From Pseudomonas ekonensis (GTDB lineage: Bacteria; Pseudomonadota; Gammaproteobacteria; Pseudomonadales; Pseudomonadaceae), in NCBI RefSeq assembly GCF_019145435.1, contig NZ_JAHSTS010000002.1:1178001-1242000 (forward strand): a stretch of 64,000 bases of DNA, written 5' to 3'. The position numbers and the translations under genes were made by a program. The notes beneath the pieces are model-generated. The model was not told where the DNA came from, ran no database searches, and saw only the letters and a list, made by a program, of their open reading frames with translations. Shown here piece after piece: positions 34,580-45,142 of the stretch (position 1 is its first letter; each line of letters begins with the position of its first letter).

Positions 34580-35641
34580 TCACCGCTCAAACAGCTCCAT
34601 CTGTTCGAACCCGCCCCGCAAATCCTCCAGCCTCACCCCCACACCCAACAACCGCACCGGTTTGCCGCCCCGATTGAACGCCTGGGTCAGCATCAGCTGA
34701 TAACTGCCCAGATCCCGCCCCGCCCCAGTCTGCTCCAATGTGGTCTGGGTGAAGTCATGGAACTTCACTTTGACGAACGGCTTGCCCGGCCGGTAGCTGC
34801 TGTCGATCCGCGCCATGCGGGTCTTGAGGGTTTCCAGCAGTTCCGGAAGCTTGTCCAGGCAACTGCGCAAGTCCGGGAGATCGACGTCGTAGGTGTTTTC
34901 GACGCTGATCGACTGACGGCGGCTGTCATTGTGCACCTGCCGCTCATCGATCCCACGGGCCAGGCTCCACAAGCGCTCGCCGAAGCTGCCGAACTCGCGC
35001 ACCAGCGTCAACTTGTCCCATTCGCGCAACTGCCGGCAGTCGTCGATGCCCAGTTTGTGCAGTTTGTCGGCGGTGACCTTGCCCACGCCATGCAGCTTGC
35101 CGACCGGCAAGCCGGCGACGAAGTCCTCGACCTGGTCCGGCGTGACAACGAACAGGCCATTGGGCTTTTTCCAGTCGCTGGCGATCTTGGCCAGAAACTT
35201 GTTCGGCGCCACCCCGGCGGACACCGTGATGTGCAGCTGGTTGGACACCCGCCGGCGGATGTCCTGGGCGATCCGCGTGGCGCTGCCGCTGAAATGCGCG
35301 CTGTCCGACACATCAAGGTAAGCCTCGTCCAGCGACAGCGGTTCGATCAGGTCGGTGTAATCGCGAAAGATCGTGTGGATTTCCTTCGACGCCTCGCGGT
35401 AGGCGTCCATCCGGGGCTTGACGATGGTCAGGTCCGGGCACAGCTTCAGCGCATGTCCTGAAGACATCGCCGAACGCACGCCATACGCACGCGCCTCGTA
35501 GTTGCACGTAGCGATCACCCCGCGACGATCCGGCGAGCCGCCCACGGCCAGAGGCTTGCCGGCCAGGCTCGGGTCGTCACGCATCTCAATGGCGGCGTAG
35601 AAACAGTCACAGTCGATGTGGATGATTTTTCGCTGGGTCAT
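34580..35641 (-). CDS. dinB: DNA polymerase IV (Y family)
   Basis: 353 residues. Catalytic acidic residues in IIHIDCDCFYAAIE near the N-terminus (Asp10 in IDCD) and in LSLDEAYLDVS (the Asp-Glu pair). Steric residues of the family (RRGVIATCNYEARAYGV) are present, as are the helix-hairpin-helix (LHGVGKVTADKLHKLG) and little-finger domains. Translesion polymerase, usually SOS-induced; a LexA box stands 50 bases upstream. Confidence 0.94.
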   Translation of the reverse strand: MTQRKIIHIDCDCFYAAIEMRDDPSLAGKPLAVGGSPDRRGVIATCNYEARAYGVRSAMSSGHALKLCPDLTIVKPRMDAYREASKEIHTIFRDYTDLIEPLSLDEAYLDVSDSAHFSGSATRIAQDIRRRVSNQLHITVSAGVAPNKFLAKIASDWKKPNGLFVVTPDQVEDFVAGLPVGKLHGVGKVTADKLHKLGIDDCRQLREWDKLTLVREFGSFGERLWSLARGIDERQVHNDSRRQSISVENTYDVDLPDLRSCLDKLPELLETLKTRMARIDSSYRPGKPFVKVKFHDFTQTTLEQTGAGRDLGSYQLMLTQAFNRGGKPVRLLGVGVRLEDLRGGFEQMELFER

Positions 35642-35690
35642 GACAGAAAGGAAAACATGGCAAGCCGGATCGGCAGTATCTCACTGACAC

Positions 35691-35706
35691 CTGTATATAG
35701 CACCAG
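35691..35706 (-). promoter_or_regulatory. LexA box upstream of dinB
   Basis: CTGTATATAGCACCAG fits CTG-N10-CAG with the consensus left half CTGTATAT. It lies 50 bases before the dinB ATG. The rest of the 281-base gap up to the first tRNA holds no gene. Confidence 0.75.
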
Positions 35707-35880
35707 TAGTCCGAAGGTTCTTTTTAACCCGTAGGAAATCCCAACCGAATTTATTTCTTCAATCGAAATCAGCCGGGCAATAGAGCTGAAACCCTTGCCC
35801 TGCCTGCCCCGCAGCCTTTCCGATCACCCTGAAATTCCGCTAAGCAGTTGAAGCTCAACAGATTTTTTCCACGTTGCAGG

Positions 35881-35908
35881 TTGACACCCCGGCAATCCTC
35901 TGTAGAAT
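35881..35908 (+). promoter_or_regulatory. Sigma70 promoter of tRNA-fMet copy 1
   Basis: TTGACA at 35881-35886 and TAGAAT at 35903-35908 with a 16-base spacer, 14 bases before the tRNA. Confidence 0.8.
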
Positions 35909-35922
35909 GCCGCCACATCAGA

Positions 35923-35999
<77 letters not shown>

Positions 36000-36007
36000 A
36001 ACATCAG

Positions 36008-36037
36008 AAAAGGCCACTCGAAAGAGTGGCCTTTTTT
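36008..36037 (+). terminator. Terminator of tRNA-fMet copy 1
   Basis: AAGGCCACTC pairs with GAGTGGCCTT around a GAAA tetraloop, then a T-run. Confidence 0.9.
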
Positions 36038-36152
36038 GTGCGCGCGTGTTTTGCAGGCGCAGCACAAACCCTTGCGACTGAGCCACTTAGCGCTTCCCCG
36101 CAGGCCGTCCGCCCGAAATCCACATTAATTTGACCCTTATCCGGATTAGCGG

Positions 36153-36180
36153 TTGACACTGCGCTGCCGGTCTGTAGAAT
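36153..36180 (+). promoter_or_regulatory. Sigma70 promoter of tRNA-fMet copy 2
   Basis: TTGACA at 36153-36158 and TAGAAT at 36175-36180, 16-base spacer, same arrangement as copy 1 but with a differing spacer sequence. Confidence 0.8.
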
Positions 36181-36193
36181 GCCGCCTCACAGA

Positions 36194-36270
<77 letters not shown>

Positions 36271-36279
36271 AACATCAAA

Positions 36280-36309
36280 GAAGGCTACTCGAAAGAGTGG
36301 CCTTTTTTG
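36280..36309 (+). terminator. Terminator of tRNA-fMet copy 2
   Basis: Like the first copy (GAAA loop, GAGTGGCC arm, T-run) but with one stem change (GGCTACTC), giving a G-T wobble. Confidence 0.88.
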
Positions 36310-36548
36310 TATCTGTGGAAAAAGTCCTTTCGCAACAATGATCTGTCATCGTGCAGTGAACCCTTCAGGATCCTCAGACCCGCCGCACAGCGACTATGCT
36401 TGAGTCGCGGGCCGGTGCCTGCGATCCGGAAACCGCCCTCGCCGCCATCCGGCGGGAGGCGTAGTATTTTGTGATTATTTTTTTCTACAGGGATTGGTAA
36501 CTTGGCTGGATACCCCCATCCTGTCGCGCACAATCCACGAGGTGATTG

Positions 36549-39188
36549 ATGCGCGCCAACTCGTCTGATCCACAAGACACCGTCACAGCGACCCAACCGA
36601 TCAAGACCGAGCGCCTGCGCTTGCTGGATCGCTTGAGCAAGTACCGCCAGCCGATCGGCCTGGCGGTCACGCTGCTGCTGTTCGCCATCGCGCTGATCGC
36701 GTGCCGCCACCTGTTGAGCGAGCTCGATCTCGACGCCCTGCACGACTCGATCCTGGACGTACCGAAACCGGCCCTGCTCGGCGCCTTCGGCGCGACGGTC
36801 GCCGGCTTCATCATCCTGTTGGGCTACGAGTGGTCCGCCAGCCGCTACGCCGGCGTGACGCTCGCGCCGCGCACCCTCGCCCTCGGCGGCTTCACTGCGT
36901 TCGCCATCGGCAATGCCATCGGCTTGTCGCTGCTGTCCGGCGGTTCGGTGCGCTACCGTCTGTATGCGCGCCATGGCCTCGGGGCGACGGAAGTCGCGCA
37001 CATGACACTGTTCGCCAGCCTGTCGCTGGGTTGCGCCCTGCCGCCGCTGGCCGCCCTCGCCACCCTGAGCGACCTGCCCGCCGCTTCGCAGGCCCTGGGT
37101 CTGTCCGAAGGCCTGCTGGGCACGATCGCCGGCGCCGTGCTGCTGCTGGGCTCGGTCCTGGCCATCGGCATCTACCGCCGGCGCCTGCCGGAGCAGCCCT
37201 ATCCGGACAACCTGCTGGTCAAGGCCGGCCGCCGCACCCTGCGCCTGCCGGGCCGGCGCCTGACCGTCCTGCAACTGGTCATCACTGCCCTCGACGTGGC
37301 TGCGGCCGCCACCGTGCTGTACCTGCTGCTGCCGGAAGCCCCGCCGTTCGGTGCCTTCCTGCTGGTGTACCTGTTGGCCCTGGCCGCCGGCGTGCTCAGC
37401 CATGTGCCCGGCGGCGTCGGCGTGTTCGAAGCCATCCTGCTGGCCGCCTTCGCCGACAAGCTCGGCGCCGCGCCGCTGGCCGCCGCGCTGCTGCTGTACC
37501 GCCTGATCTACGTGGTGCTGCCGATGCTGATGGCGTGCGTGCTGCTGCTGATCAACGAAGGCCAGCGCCTGTTCCAGTCCCAGACCCTGCGCGCGGCCTC
37601 CGGCCTGGCGGCGCCGATCCTGGCGGTGCTGGTGTTCCTGTCCGGCGTGGTGCTGCTGTTTTCCGGCGCCACCCCGGAGATCGACACGCGCCTGGAGCAC
37701 ATCGGCTTCCTGATTCCCCATCGCCTGGTCGATGCCTCGCACTTCGGCGCCAGCCTGATCGGCGTGCTGTGCCTGATGCTTGCCCAGGGCCTGCGCCGCC
37801 GGCTGTCGGCGGCGTGGATGCTGACCACCATCCTGTTGCTGGTGGGCGCCCTGCTCTCCTTGCTCAAGGGGTTCGACTGGGAAGAAGCCACCCTGATGAC
37901 CCTCACCGCCGCGCTGCTGGGGGTGTTCCGCCGCTCGTTCTACCGCCCGAGCCGCCTGACCGAGCTGCCGTTCTCGCCGCTGTACCTGGTGGCCAGCCTC
38001 TGCGTGCTGGGCGCTTCGACCTGGCTGCTGCTGTTCGCCTACCAGGACGTGCCGTACAGCCATCAGCTGTGGTGGCAGTTCACCCTCGACGCCGACGCCC
38101 CGCGCGGCCTGCGCTCGCTGCTCGGCGCCGCCGTCCTGCTGCTGGTGATCGCCCTGACCTGGCTGCTGCGCACCGCGCGCCCGGTGATCCACCTGCCGAC
38201 CGCCGACGAACTCGACCGCGCCGCGAAAATCCTCATGGCCTCGTCGCAACCCGACGGCGGCCTGTCGCTGACCGGCGACAAGGCGCTGCTGTTTCACCCC
38301 AACGATGAAGCCTTCCTGATGTACGCCCGCCGCGGCCGCAGCCTGGTGGCGCTCTACGACCCGATCGGCCCCGGCCAGCAGCGGGCGGAAATGATCTGGC
38401 AGTTCCGCGACCTGTGCGACATCCATCACGCCCGTCCGGTGTTCTACCAGGTGCGCGCGGAAAACCTGCCGTACTACATGGACATCGGCCTGACCGCGAT
38501 CAAGCTCGGCGAAGAGGCCCGGGTCGATCTGCATCGCTTTGACCTGGACGCCAAGGGCAAAGAGATGAAGGACCTGCGCTACACCTGGAACCGCGGCACC
38601 CGCGACGGCCTGTCGCTGGAGATCCATGAGCCGGGCCAGGCGCCGATGGACGAGCTCAAGGTCATTTCCGATGCCTGGCTGACCGGCAAGAACGTGCGCG
38701 AGAAAGGCTTCTCCCTCGGCCGTTTCAGCGACGATTACCTGAAGCATTTCCGCATTGCGGTGATCCGCTTCGAAGGCCGCCCGGTGGCGTTCGCCAACCT
38801 GCTCGAGACCTACAGCCATGACCTGGCCAGCCTCGACCTGATGCGCTCGCATCCGGACGCGCCGAAGCTGACCATGGAGTTTCTGATGATCGGCCTGATT
38901 CAACACTATAAGAGTCACGGATACGCGCGTTTCAGCCTGGGCATGGTGCCGCTGTCGGGGTTGCAGCCCCGGCGCGGGGCGCCGCTGACCCAGCGCCTGG
39001 GCTCGATGGTATTCCGCCGTGGTGAGCAGCTGTACAACTTCCAAGGCTTGCGCCGTTTCAAAGACAAGTTCCAGCCTGATTGGGAACCCCGTTACATGGC
39101 CGTGCCCGCCGGACTCGATCCGCTGGTGGCGCTGGCCGACACTGCTGCCCTGATCGCGGGCGGCTTGACTGGATTGGTGAAACGCTGA
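36549..39188 (+). CDS. mprF: Phosphatidylglycerol aminoacyltransferase MprF
   Basis: 879 residues; the ATG 36549 has GAGGTGA upstream. N-terminal ~540 residues form a 12-14 helix flippase-like domain ([28 protein letters not shown]). The C-terminal ~330 residues form the soluble GNAT-like synthase domain ([30 protein letters not shown]). It transfers an amino acid (alanine in P. aeruginosa PA0920) from tRNA to phosphatidylglycerol, altering membrane charge and resistance to cationic peptides. The partner hydrolase starts on its stop codon. Confidence 0.93.
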   Translation: MRANSSDPQDTVTATQPIKTERLRLLDRLSKYRQPIGLAVTLLLFAIALIACRHLLSELDLDALHDSILDVPKPALLGAFGATVAGFIILLGYEWSASRYAGVTLAPRTLALGGFTAFAIGNAIGLSLLSGGSVRYRLYARHGLGATEVAHMTLFASLSLGCALPPLAALATLSDLPAASQALGLSEGLLGTIAGAVLLLGSVLAIGIYRRRLPEQPYPDNLLVKAGRRTLRLPGRRLTVLQLVITALDVAAAATVLYLLLPEAPPFGAFLLVYLLALAAGVLSHVPGGVGVFEAILLAAFADKLGAAPLAAALLLYRLIYVVLPMLMACVLLLINEGQRLFQSQTLRAASGLAAPILAVLVFLSGVVLLFSGATPEIDTRLEHIGFLIPHRLVDASHFGASLIGVLCLMLAQGLRRRLSAAWMLTTILLLVGALLSLLKGFDWEEATLMTLTAALLGVFRRSFYRPSRLTELPFSPLYLVASLCVLGASTWLLLFAYQDVPYSHQLWWQFTLDADAPRGLRSLLGAAVLLLVIALTWLLRTARPVIHLPTADELDRAAKILMASSQPDGGLSLTGDKALLFHPNDEAFLMYARRGRSLVALYDPIGPGQQRAEMIWQFRDLCDIHHARPVFYQVRAENLPYYMDIGLTAIKLGEEARVDLHRFDLDAKGKEMKDLRYTWNRGTRDGLSLEIHEPGQAPMDELKVISDAWLTGKNVREKGFSLGRFSDDYLKHFRIAVIRFEGRPVAFANLLETYSHDLASLDLMRSHPDAPKLTMEFLMIGLIQHYKSHGYARFSLGMVPLSGLQPRRGAPLTQRLGSMVFRRGEQLYNFQGLRRFKDKFQPDWEPRYMAVPAGLDPLVALADTAALIAGGLTGLVKR

Positions 39189-40483
39189 TGATTCAACGCT
39201 CCCTGAAGTACATCCTGGCCACGCTGATCGTACTGGCCGTGATTGCCGGCGGCGGATTCTGGTACCTCAAACGCCCGGCACCGGAACCGACCCTCGAACA
39301 ACTGACGCCCGCCGACGGCCCGGCCATGACCCGGGTCATTCCCGGCACCAAGCCCAAGGCCCAGGTGCTGGTGGCGGTCAACGACGACCAGAAGCTCAGC
39401 GACAAGCAGCTGAGCACCCTGAGCCGCAGCGCTTCGGCGCAGATCGTTCAGGTGATCCTGCCCAAGGATTGCCTGCAGCAAAGCCGTGCCCTGCAGACCG
39501 GCCTGCGCGAGCTGAACGGGCCGGCCACCCTGGTCAGCGGCATCGGCCCGGGCGCGGTGCTGGCCTGGCGCTGGCTGTCCGAGCAGAAGGACGACAAGGC
39601 TCAGGCCGTGTCCGTCGACCTGGCCCTGGAAAAGGGCGGCTGCACCCACCTGCTGCCCAAGTCCGCCGCCCACGGCCACTGGCTGGTGGCGTGGAACGAC
39701 AACCCGGACGACACCAGCGCCGGCTTCGTGCGCGACCAGCCGAACGCCGAAACCAGCATCAGCGACTACGACATCAACCTGCCGCAGGTGCTGAACAACG
39801 AACTGCGCAAGCTCCTCGTCGGCGGCGACAAGGCCAACGGCGGCCTGCAGATCCCGGTGGTGGAAGTCCCGGCCGGCCAGGCCCGCGACACCGTCACCCT
39901 GTTCCTGTCCGGCGACGGCGGCTGGCGTGACCTGGACCGCGACGTGGCCGGGGAAATGGCCAAGATCGGCTACCCGGTGGTGGGCATCGACACCCTGCGC
40001 TACTACTGGCAGCACAAGAGCCCCGAGCAGAGCGCACTGGACCTGACCGAACTGATGCAGCACTACCGGCAGAAGTGGGGCACCAAGCGCTTCATCCTTA
40101 CCGGCTACTCGTTCGGCGCCGACGTCCTGCCGGCGATCTACAACCGCTTGCCGGAGACCGAGCAGCAACGGGTCGACGCCATCATCCTGCTGGCCTTCGC
40201 CCGCACCGGCAGCTTCGAGATCGAAGTCGAAGGCTGGCTCGGCAACGCCGGCAAGGAAGCCGCCACCGGCCCGGAAATGGCCAAGCTGCCGGCCGCCAAG
40301 GTGGTGTGCATCTACGGCGAGGAAGAGACCGACGAAAGCGGCTGCACCGACAAGACCGCCGTGGGCGAAGCGGTGAAGCTGCCCGGCGGCCACCACTTCG
40401 ACGAGAACTACCCGGCGCTGGCCAAGCGCTTGGTGGATCTGATCGAGAAGCGCCAGGCGAGCGAGCAGACCGCTGCCGAGTGA
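39188..40483 (+). CDS. Periplasmic alpha/beta hydrolase, AcvB/VirJ family (alanyl-PG hydrolase)
   Basis: 431 residues. An N-terminal signal anchor (ILATLIVLAVIAGGGFWYL) is followed by two VirJ/AcvB-type domains. The catalytic domain has GYSFGADVLP with the nucleophile Ser, an Asp region near YGEEETDESGC, and GGHHFD with the His. Its ATG shares the A of the mprF stop codon (TGATG), so translation is coupled. In P. aeruginosa the mprF-linked PA0919 hydrolyses aminoacyl-PG; the same role is inferred here. Confidence 0.87.
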   Translation: MIQRSLKYILATLIVLAVIAGGGFWYLKRPAPEPTLEQLTPADGPAMTRVIPGTKPKAQVLVAVNDDQKLSDKQLSTLSRSASAQIVQVILPKDCLQQSRALQTGLRELNGPATLVSGIGPGAVLAWRWLSEQKDDKAQAVSVDLALEKGGCTHLLPKSAAHGHWLVAWNDNPDDTSAGFVRDQPNAETSISDYDINLPQVLNNELRKLLVGGDKANGGLQIPVVEVPAGQARDTVTLFLSGDGGWRDLDRDVAGEMAKIGYPVVGIDTLRYYWQHKSPEQSALDLTELMQHYRQKWGTKRFILTGYSFGADVLPAIYNRLPETEQQRVDAIILLAFARTGSFEIEVEGWLGNAGKEAATGPEMAKLPAAKVVCIYGEEETDESGCTDKTAVGEAVKLPGGHHFDENYPALAKRLVDLIEKRQASEQTAAE

Positions 40484-40500
40484 TCTGAGTCGCCTTCAAT

Positions 40501-40538
40501 GAAAAGCCCCCGCAGCCGCAAGGCTCCGGGGGCTTTTC
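40501..40538 (+). terminator. Terminator of the mprF operon
   Basis: GAAAAGCCCCCG (40501-40512) pairs with CGGGGGCTTTTC (40527-40538). Confidence 0.85.
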
Positions 40539-40565
40539 ACATTTAAGGGAGCACCACGGCTCCAT

Positions 40566-40656
40566 GAGGGAGCCAGCCTGCTGGCGATGGCTGCGTGTCA
40601 GACACCGTATCTCGGGTAGATCCACCGCTATCGCTGGCAAGCTAGCCCCCACAGGG
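40566..40656. repeat. Inverted pair of REP units (REPIN)
   Basis: A REP unit at 40566-40592 and an inverted one at 40624-40656, about 30 bases apart, lie between the two convergent terminators. Confidence 0.65.
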
Positions 40657-40690
40657 GATCCGCAGCGAATTCAGGAGATGCACAGGCACA

Positions 40691-40732
40691 AAAAAGCCCC
40701 CGCCAGCCACAAGGCCGACGGGGGCTTTCCTT
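40691..40732 (-). terminator. Terminator of kup
   Basis: AAAGCCCCCG (40693-40702) pairs with CGGGGGCTTT (40719-40728). The A-run on the left gives a T-run for the minus strand. Confidence 0.82.
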
Positions 40733-40742
40733 TACGCGGGGA

Positions 40743-42644
40743 TTACATCTCCACCTGCGTCCCCAGCTCGATCACCCGGTTCAGCGGCAGGTTGAAGAAG
40801 CGCAGGTTGCCGTTGGCGTTCTTCAGCATGAAGGCGAACAGCGCCTCGCGCCAACGGGCCATGCCTTCGAGCTTGGAGGCGATCACCGTTTCGCGGCTGA
40901 GGAAGTAGGTGGTGCGCATCGGGCTGAAGTCCAGGTCGTCCAGATGGCACAGTTTCAGCGCCTGGGGCACGTCCGGCTCGTCGGTGAAGCCGAAGTGCAG
41001 GATCACCCGGAAGAAGCCTTCGCCGTGGGCCTCGACCTCGAAACGACGGGACGGCGGCACGCGCGGAATGTCTTCGTAGACCACGGTCAGCAGCACCACT
41101 TGCTCATGCAGCACCTGGTTGTGCAGCAGGTTGTGCAACAGGGCGTGGGGCACGGCGTCGGAGCGGGCCGTCAGGAACACGGCGGTGCCCTGCACGCGGT
41201 GCGGCGGCTGCACGCGGATGCTGCTGATGAAGATCGGCAGCGGCAACGCGCCCTCGTCCAGACGCTCGACCAGCAGTTGCTTGCCGCGCTTCCAGGTGGT
41301 CATCAGGACGAACAGCGCAAGGCCGGCGATCACCGGGAACGCGCCGCCCTGGACGATCTTCGGCACGTTGGCGGCGAAGTACAGGCCGTCCACCAGCAGG
41401 AAGCCGACCAGCACCGGCACCGCCAGCACCGGCGGCCACTTCCACAGCAGCAGCATCACCGCCGACACCAGGATGGTGGTCATCAGCATGGTGCCGGTCA
41501 CGGCCACGCCGTAGGCCGAGGCCAGGGCGCCGGAAGACTCGAAGCCGATCACCAGCAGCACCACGCCGACCATCAGCGACCAGTTCACCGCACCGATGTA
41601 GATCTGCCCCTGCTCGTCGCTGGAGGTGTGCTGGATGTACATGCGCGGGATGTAGCCGAGCTGGATCGCCTGACGCGTCAGGGAGAACGCGCCGGAGATC
41701 ACCGCCTGGGACGCGATCACCGTGGCCAGGGTCGACAGGCCCACCAGCGGGATCAGGGCCCAACCGGGCGCCAGCAGGTAGAACGGGTTGCGCGCGGCGT
41801 CCGGGTTCTCCAGCAGCAGCGCGCCCTGGCCGAAGTAGTTGAGCACCAGGGCCGGCAGCACCAGCAGGAACCAGGCGCGGGCGATCGGCTTGCGGCCGAA
41901 GTGGCCCATGTCGGCGTACAGCGCTTCGGCGCCGGTCAGCGCCAGCACCACCGCGCCGAGGATCGCCACGCCCATGCCGGCGTGCACCATGAAGAAACGC
42001 ACGGCCCAGAGCGGGTTCAGCGCATGCAGCACTTCCGGGTAATGGCTGATGCCGTAGATGCCGAGGGCGCCCAGCACCAGGAACCAGGTGACCATGATCG
42101 GCCCGAAGAGAATGCCGATCCGCGCCGTGCCGTGCTTCTGGATCAGGAACAGGCCCACCAGCACCACCAGCGACAGCGGCACCACCCAATGGTCGATGCC
42201 CTCGAACGCCAGCCCCAGGCCTTCGATCGCCGAGAGCACGGAAATCGCCGGGGTGATCATGCTGTCGCCGTAGAACAGCGCCGCCCCGATCAGCCCGCAG
42301 ACCACCAGCAGCGTGCGCAGCCTGGCGCGTTGTCCCGCCGCCCGCCGCGCCAGCGCGGTGAGGGCCATGATTCCGCCTTCGCCCTGGTTGTCGGCGCGCA
42401 GCACGAACATCATGTACTTGATCGACACGACCCAGATCAGCGACCAGAAAATCAGCGACAGGATGCCCAGCACCCCGTCGTGATTGACGGGCACGCCATA
42501 GGCGCCGGAAAACACTTCTTTCAGGGTGTACAGCGGACTTGTGCCGATGTCGCCGTAAACCACCCCGACCGCCGCGACCAGCATGCTCAGCGGCTTGGTT
42601 GCCGAACCTTCGGCGCCCGCCGCATGACTACTTGCGTGACCCAT
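40743..42644 (-). CDS. kup: Low-affinity potassium transporter Kup
   Basis: 633 residues from ATG 42644 with AGGAG upstream; the longer frame adds an unsupported Ser/Arg-rich extension. Twelve membrane helices; signatures [19 protein letters not shown] near residue 23, [19 protein letters not shown] and [13 protein letters not shown]. The C-terminal cytoplasmic domain ends [19 protein letters not shown]. Proton-coupled K+ uptake. Monocistronic. Confidence 0.94.
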   Translation of the reverse strand: MGHASSHAAGAEGSATKPLSMLVAAVGVVYGDIGTSPLYTLKEVFSGAYGVPVNHDGVLGILSLIFWSLIWVVSIKYMMFVLRADNQGEGGIMALTALARRAAGQRARLRTLLVVCGLIGAALFYGDSMITPAISVLSAIEGLGLAFEGIDHWVVPLSLVVLVGLFLIQKHGTARIGILFGPIMVTWFLVLGALGIYGISHYPEVLHALNPLWAVRFFMVHAGMGVAILGAVVLALTGAEALYADMGHFGRKPIARAWFLLVLPALVLNYFGQGALLLENPDAARNPFYLLAPGWALIPLVGLSTLATVIASQAVISGAFSLTRQAIQLGYIPRMYIQHTSSDEQGQIYIGAVNWSLMVGVVLLVIGFESSGALASAYGVAVTGTMLMTTILVSAVMLLLWKWPPVLAVPVLVGFLLVDGLYFAANVPKIVQGGAFPVIAGLALFVLMTTWKRGKQLLVERLDEGALPLPIFISSIRVQPPHRVQGTAVFLTARSDAVPHALLHNLLHNQVLHEQVVLLTVVYEDIPRVPPSRRFEVEAHGEGFFRVILHFGFTDEPDVPQALKLCHLDDLDFSPMRTTYFLSRETVIASKLEGMARWREALFAFMLKNANGNLRFFNLPLNRVIELGTQVEM

Positions 42645-42724
42645 CCAACACTCCTGATTCCCAGACCGGCTTCTGAACGAAGCACTTTGCTTTTTGATGC
42701 AGCCTGCGCCCTTTTTACCTGTTG

Positions 42725-42748
42725 TTACAGTCGATTGGTTGACTGTAA
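42725..42748. promoter_or_regulatory. Inverted repeat upstream of kup
   Basis: TTACAGTC (42725-42732) and GACTGTAA (42741-42748) form a perfect 8-base inverted repeat with 8 bases between, in the 287-base gap between the divergent kup and rimO genes. It could be an operator; the regulator is unknown. Nothing else was recognised in the gap. Confidence 0.45.
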
Positions 42749-42931
42749 AAAAGCGGTAAAGCGCATTGGCGCGAAGCATAGCGCAGCACTCGTCGCATTT
42801 CCCCGTATAAAGCTGGTCAAGTGCGCTGCTCGTCGCTAGAATTGCGCACTTTTTGATCAGAGGCGCAGTTCAAGCGCCCGTCCGTCGGCTCATGCATCAG
42901 GCAAGCGACGTCACAGACACCGAGGTTAGAC

Positions 42932-44269
42932 ATGTCCACCACTCCTGCGCCGGCCAATCCCAAGGTTGGCTTCGTATCCCTGGGTTGCCCGAAAGCACTG
43001 GTCGACTCCGAGCGCATCCTGACCCAGCTGCGCATGGAAGGCTATGACGTGGTGTCCACCTATCAGGACGCCGATGTCGTGGTGGTCAACACCTGCGGCT
43101 TCATCGACTCGGCCAAGGCCGAATCGCTGGAGGTCATCGGCGAAGCGATCAAGGAAAACGGCAAGGTGATCGTCACCGGCTGCATGGGCGTGGAAGAAGG
43201 CAACATCCGCGACGTGCACCCGAGCGTGCTGGCCGTGACCGGTCCGCAGCAGTACGAGCAAGTGGTCAGCGCCGTGCACGAAGTCGTGCCGCCCAAGCAG
43301 GACCACAACCCGCTGATCGACCTGGTGCCGCCGCAGGGCGTCAAGCTGACCCCGCGCCACTACGCCTACCTGAAGATTTCCGAAGGCTGCAACCACAGCT
43401 GCAGCTTCTGCATCATCCCGTCGATGCGCGGCAAGCTGGTCAGCCGTCCGGTGGGCGATGTGCTCGACGAGGCCCAGCGCCTGGTCAAGTCCGGCGTCAA
43501 GGAACTGCTGGTGATCTCCCAGGACACCAGCGCCTACGGCGTCGACGTGAAGTACCGCACCGGTTTCTGGAACGGCGCGCCGGTGAAGACCCGCATGACC
43601 GAGCTGTGCGAAGCCCTCAGCACCTTGGGCGTCTGGGTGCGCCTGCACTACGTCTACCCGTACCCGCACGTCGACGAGCTGATCCCGCTGATGGCCGCCG
43701 GCAAGATCCTGCCGTACCTGGACATCCCGTTCCAGCACGCCAGCCCCAAGGTCCTCAAGTCGATGAAACGCCCGGCGTTCGAAGACAAGACCCTGGCGCG
43801 GATCAAGAACTGGCGCGAGATCTGCCCCGACCTGATCATCCGCTCGACCTTCATCGTCGGCTTCCCCGGCGAAACCGAAGAAGACTTCCAGTACCTGCTG
43901 GACTGGCTGACCGAAGCCCAGCTCGACCGCGTCGGCTGCTTCCAGTACTCGCCGGTCGAAGGCGCCCCGGCCAACGACCTGGGCCTGGACATCGTGCCGG
44001 ACGACGTCAAGCAAGACCGCTGGGAGCGCTTCATGGCGCACCAGCAGGCCATCAGCTCGGCGCGCCTGCAACTGCGCATCGGCCGCGAGATCGAAGTGCT
44101 GGTGGACGAAGTCGACGAGCAAGGCGCGGTCGGCCGCTGCTTCTTCGATGCCCCGGAAATCGACGGCAACGTGTTCATCGACAACGGCAGCAACCTCAAG
44201 CCGGGCGACAAGGTCTGGTGCAAGGTGACCGACGCCGACGAGTACGACCTCTGGGCCGAACAGATCTGA
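42932..44269 (+). CDS. rimO: Ribosomal protein S12 methylthiotransferase RimO
   Basis: 445 residues. The N-terminal UPF0004 domain carries three Cys for the second cluster ([31 protein letters not shown]). Radical-SAM motif CNHSCSFC follows in [19 protein letters not shown], and a C-terminal TRAM domain ([16 protein letters not shown]) ends the protein. Adds a methylthio group to Asp88 of ribosomal protein S12. RimO rather than MiaB by the [14 protein letters not shown] context. Confidence 0.95.
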   Translation: MSTTPAPANPKVGFVSLGCPKALVDSERILTQLRMEGYDVVSTYQDADVVVVNTCGFIDSAKAESLEVIGEAIKENGKVIVTGCMGVEEGNIRDVHPSVLAVTGPQQYEQVVSAVHEVVPPKQDHNPLIDLVPPQGVKLTPRHYAYLKISEGCNHSCSFCIIPSMRGKLVSRPVGDVLDEAQRLVKSGVKELLVISQDTSAYGVDVKYRTGFWNGAPVKTRMTELCEALSTLGVWVRLHYVYPYPHVDELIPLMAAGKILPYLDIPFQHASPKVLKSMKRPAFEDKTLARIKNWREICPDLIIRSTFIVGFPGETEEDFQYLLDWLTEAQLDRVGCFQYSPVEGAPANDLGLDIVPDDVKQDRWERFMAHQQAISSARLQLRIGREIEVLVDEVDEQGAVGRCFFDAPEIDGNVFIDNGSNLKPGDKVWCKVTDADEYDLWAEQI

Positions 44270-44274
44270 CACCC

Positions 44275-44376
44275 TGCAGGAGCGAGCCTGCTCGCGATGG
44301 CGTCGGAACAATCGTCGGAACAATCGACGCAACCGTCGCCTGACACGCCGTGATCGCGAGCAGGCTCGCTCCTGCA
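44275..44376. repeat. REPIN (two inverted REP units)
   Basis: Units around 44275-44303 and 44346-44376 share the GGAGCGAGCCTGCTCGCGAT core in opposite orientation. Between them is a short direct repeat of CGGAACAATCG. Confidence 0.72.
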
Positions 44377-44397
44377 AGGAATTGTTCGCTGAAAGCC

Positions 44398-44434
44398 AAG
44401 CCCCGCTCTCTTTGCCGAGATGCGGGGCTTTTTT
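44398..44434 (+). terminator. Terminator after rimO
   Basis: AAGCCCCGC (44398-44406) pairs with GCGGGGCTT (44422-44430), followed by a T-run. Confidence 0.88.
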
Positions 44435-44477
44435 ACGGCTATCGTTGGTGAATCCACTGATGAGGAGGCAAACGGAC

Positions 44478-44951
44478 ATGCGTCACCCTTCGGTCATCCA
44501 CACGCCGAAACTGAGCGACTACCCGGAACTGACCCGGGTCTGGGAGGCTTCGGTACGCGCCACCCATGACTTTCTGCCGGACAGCTACATCCTGCTGCTC
44601 AAGGATCTGGTGCTGACCCGCTACCTGGATGCCGTGATGCTGATCTGCACCAAGGACCACCGCCAGCGCATCACCGGCTTCGCGGGCGTGGCGGCGGGCA
44701 AGGTGGAAATGCTGTTCATCGATCCGGACCATCGCGGGCAAGGCCTGGGCAAGCAATTGCTGCGCTACGCGCTGGAGCGCCTGAACGCCGACGAACTGGA
44801 CGTCAACGAACAGAATCCCCAGGCCTTGGGCTTCTACTTCAAGCAAGGCTTCGAGGTGATCGGCCGTTCGGAAGTCGACGGCATGGGCCAGCCCTACCCG
44901 TTGCTGCACATGCGGCTGCGCCAGAACCGCCAGCGTTCGAGCACAGGCTGA
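44478..44951 (+). CDS. GNAT-family N-acetyltransferase
   Basis: 157 residues. The ATG at 44478 is favoured by a GAGGAGG site. Acetyl-CoA loop DPDHRGQGLGKQLL is motif A; DVNEQNPQALGFYFKQGFEV is motif B. Similar to the YjaB type of small acetyltransferases. Substrate unknown. Single gene between a terminator and a REP-containing gap. Confidence 0.8.
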   Translation: MRHPSVIHTPKLSDYPELTRVWEASVRATHDFLPDSYILLLKDLVLTRYLDAVMLICTKDHRQRITGFAGVAAGKVEMLFIDPDHRGQGLGKQLLRYALERLNADELDVNEQNPQALGFYFKQGFEVIGRSEVDGMGQPYPLLHMRLRQNRQRSSTG

Positions 44952-45018
44952 ACGACACAGGAGGCGACTGCCTTGCCCAGGCTATGCGGCGCCCACCGTT
45001 TGGCCGCACCACAGAACC

Positions 45019-45046
45019 CGTGCGGGAGCAGGCTCGCTCCCGCGTC
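45019..45046. repeat. REP unit
   Basis: Palindromic GCGGGAGC ... GCTCCCGC around AGGCTC in the 191-base gap between the acetyltransferase and the pseudouridine-synthase-like gene. Confidence 0.6.
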
Positions 45047-45142
45047 AAATCCGCACAGGGAACGCAGCGAACCGAAATGGATCCGGGCCTTGGCGCCCCC
45101 ATGGAGGTACAATGCCGACCCCATTTTTATTGCGACCCTGCC

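Noticed and set aside
36285..39044. Very long open frame antisense to mprF
   Set aside because: Gln/Arg/Gly-rich translation without domains; a by-product of high GC third positions in the real gene on the other strand.
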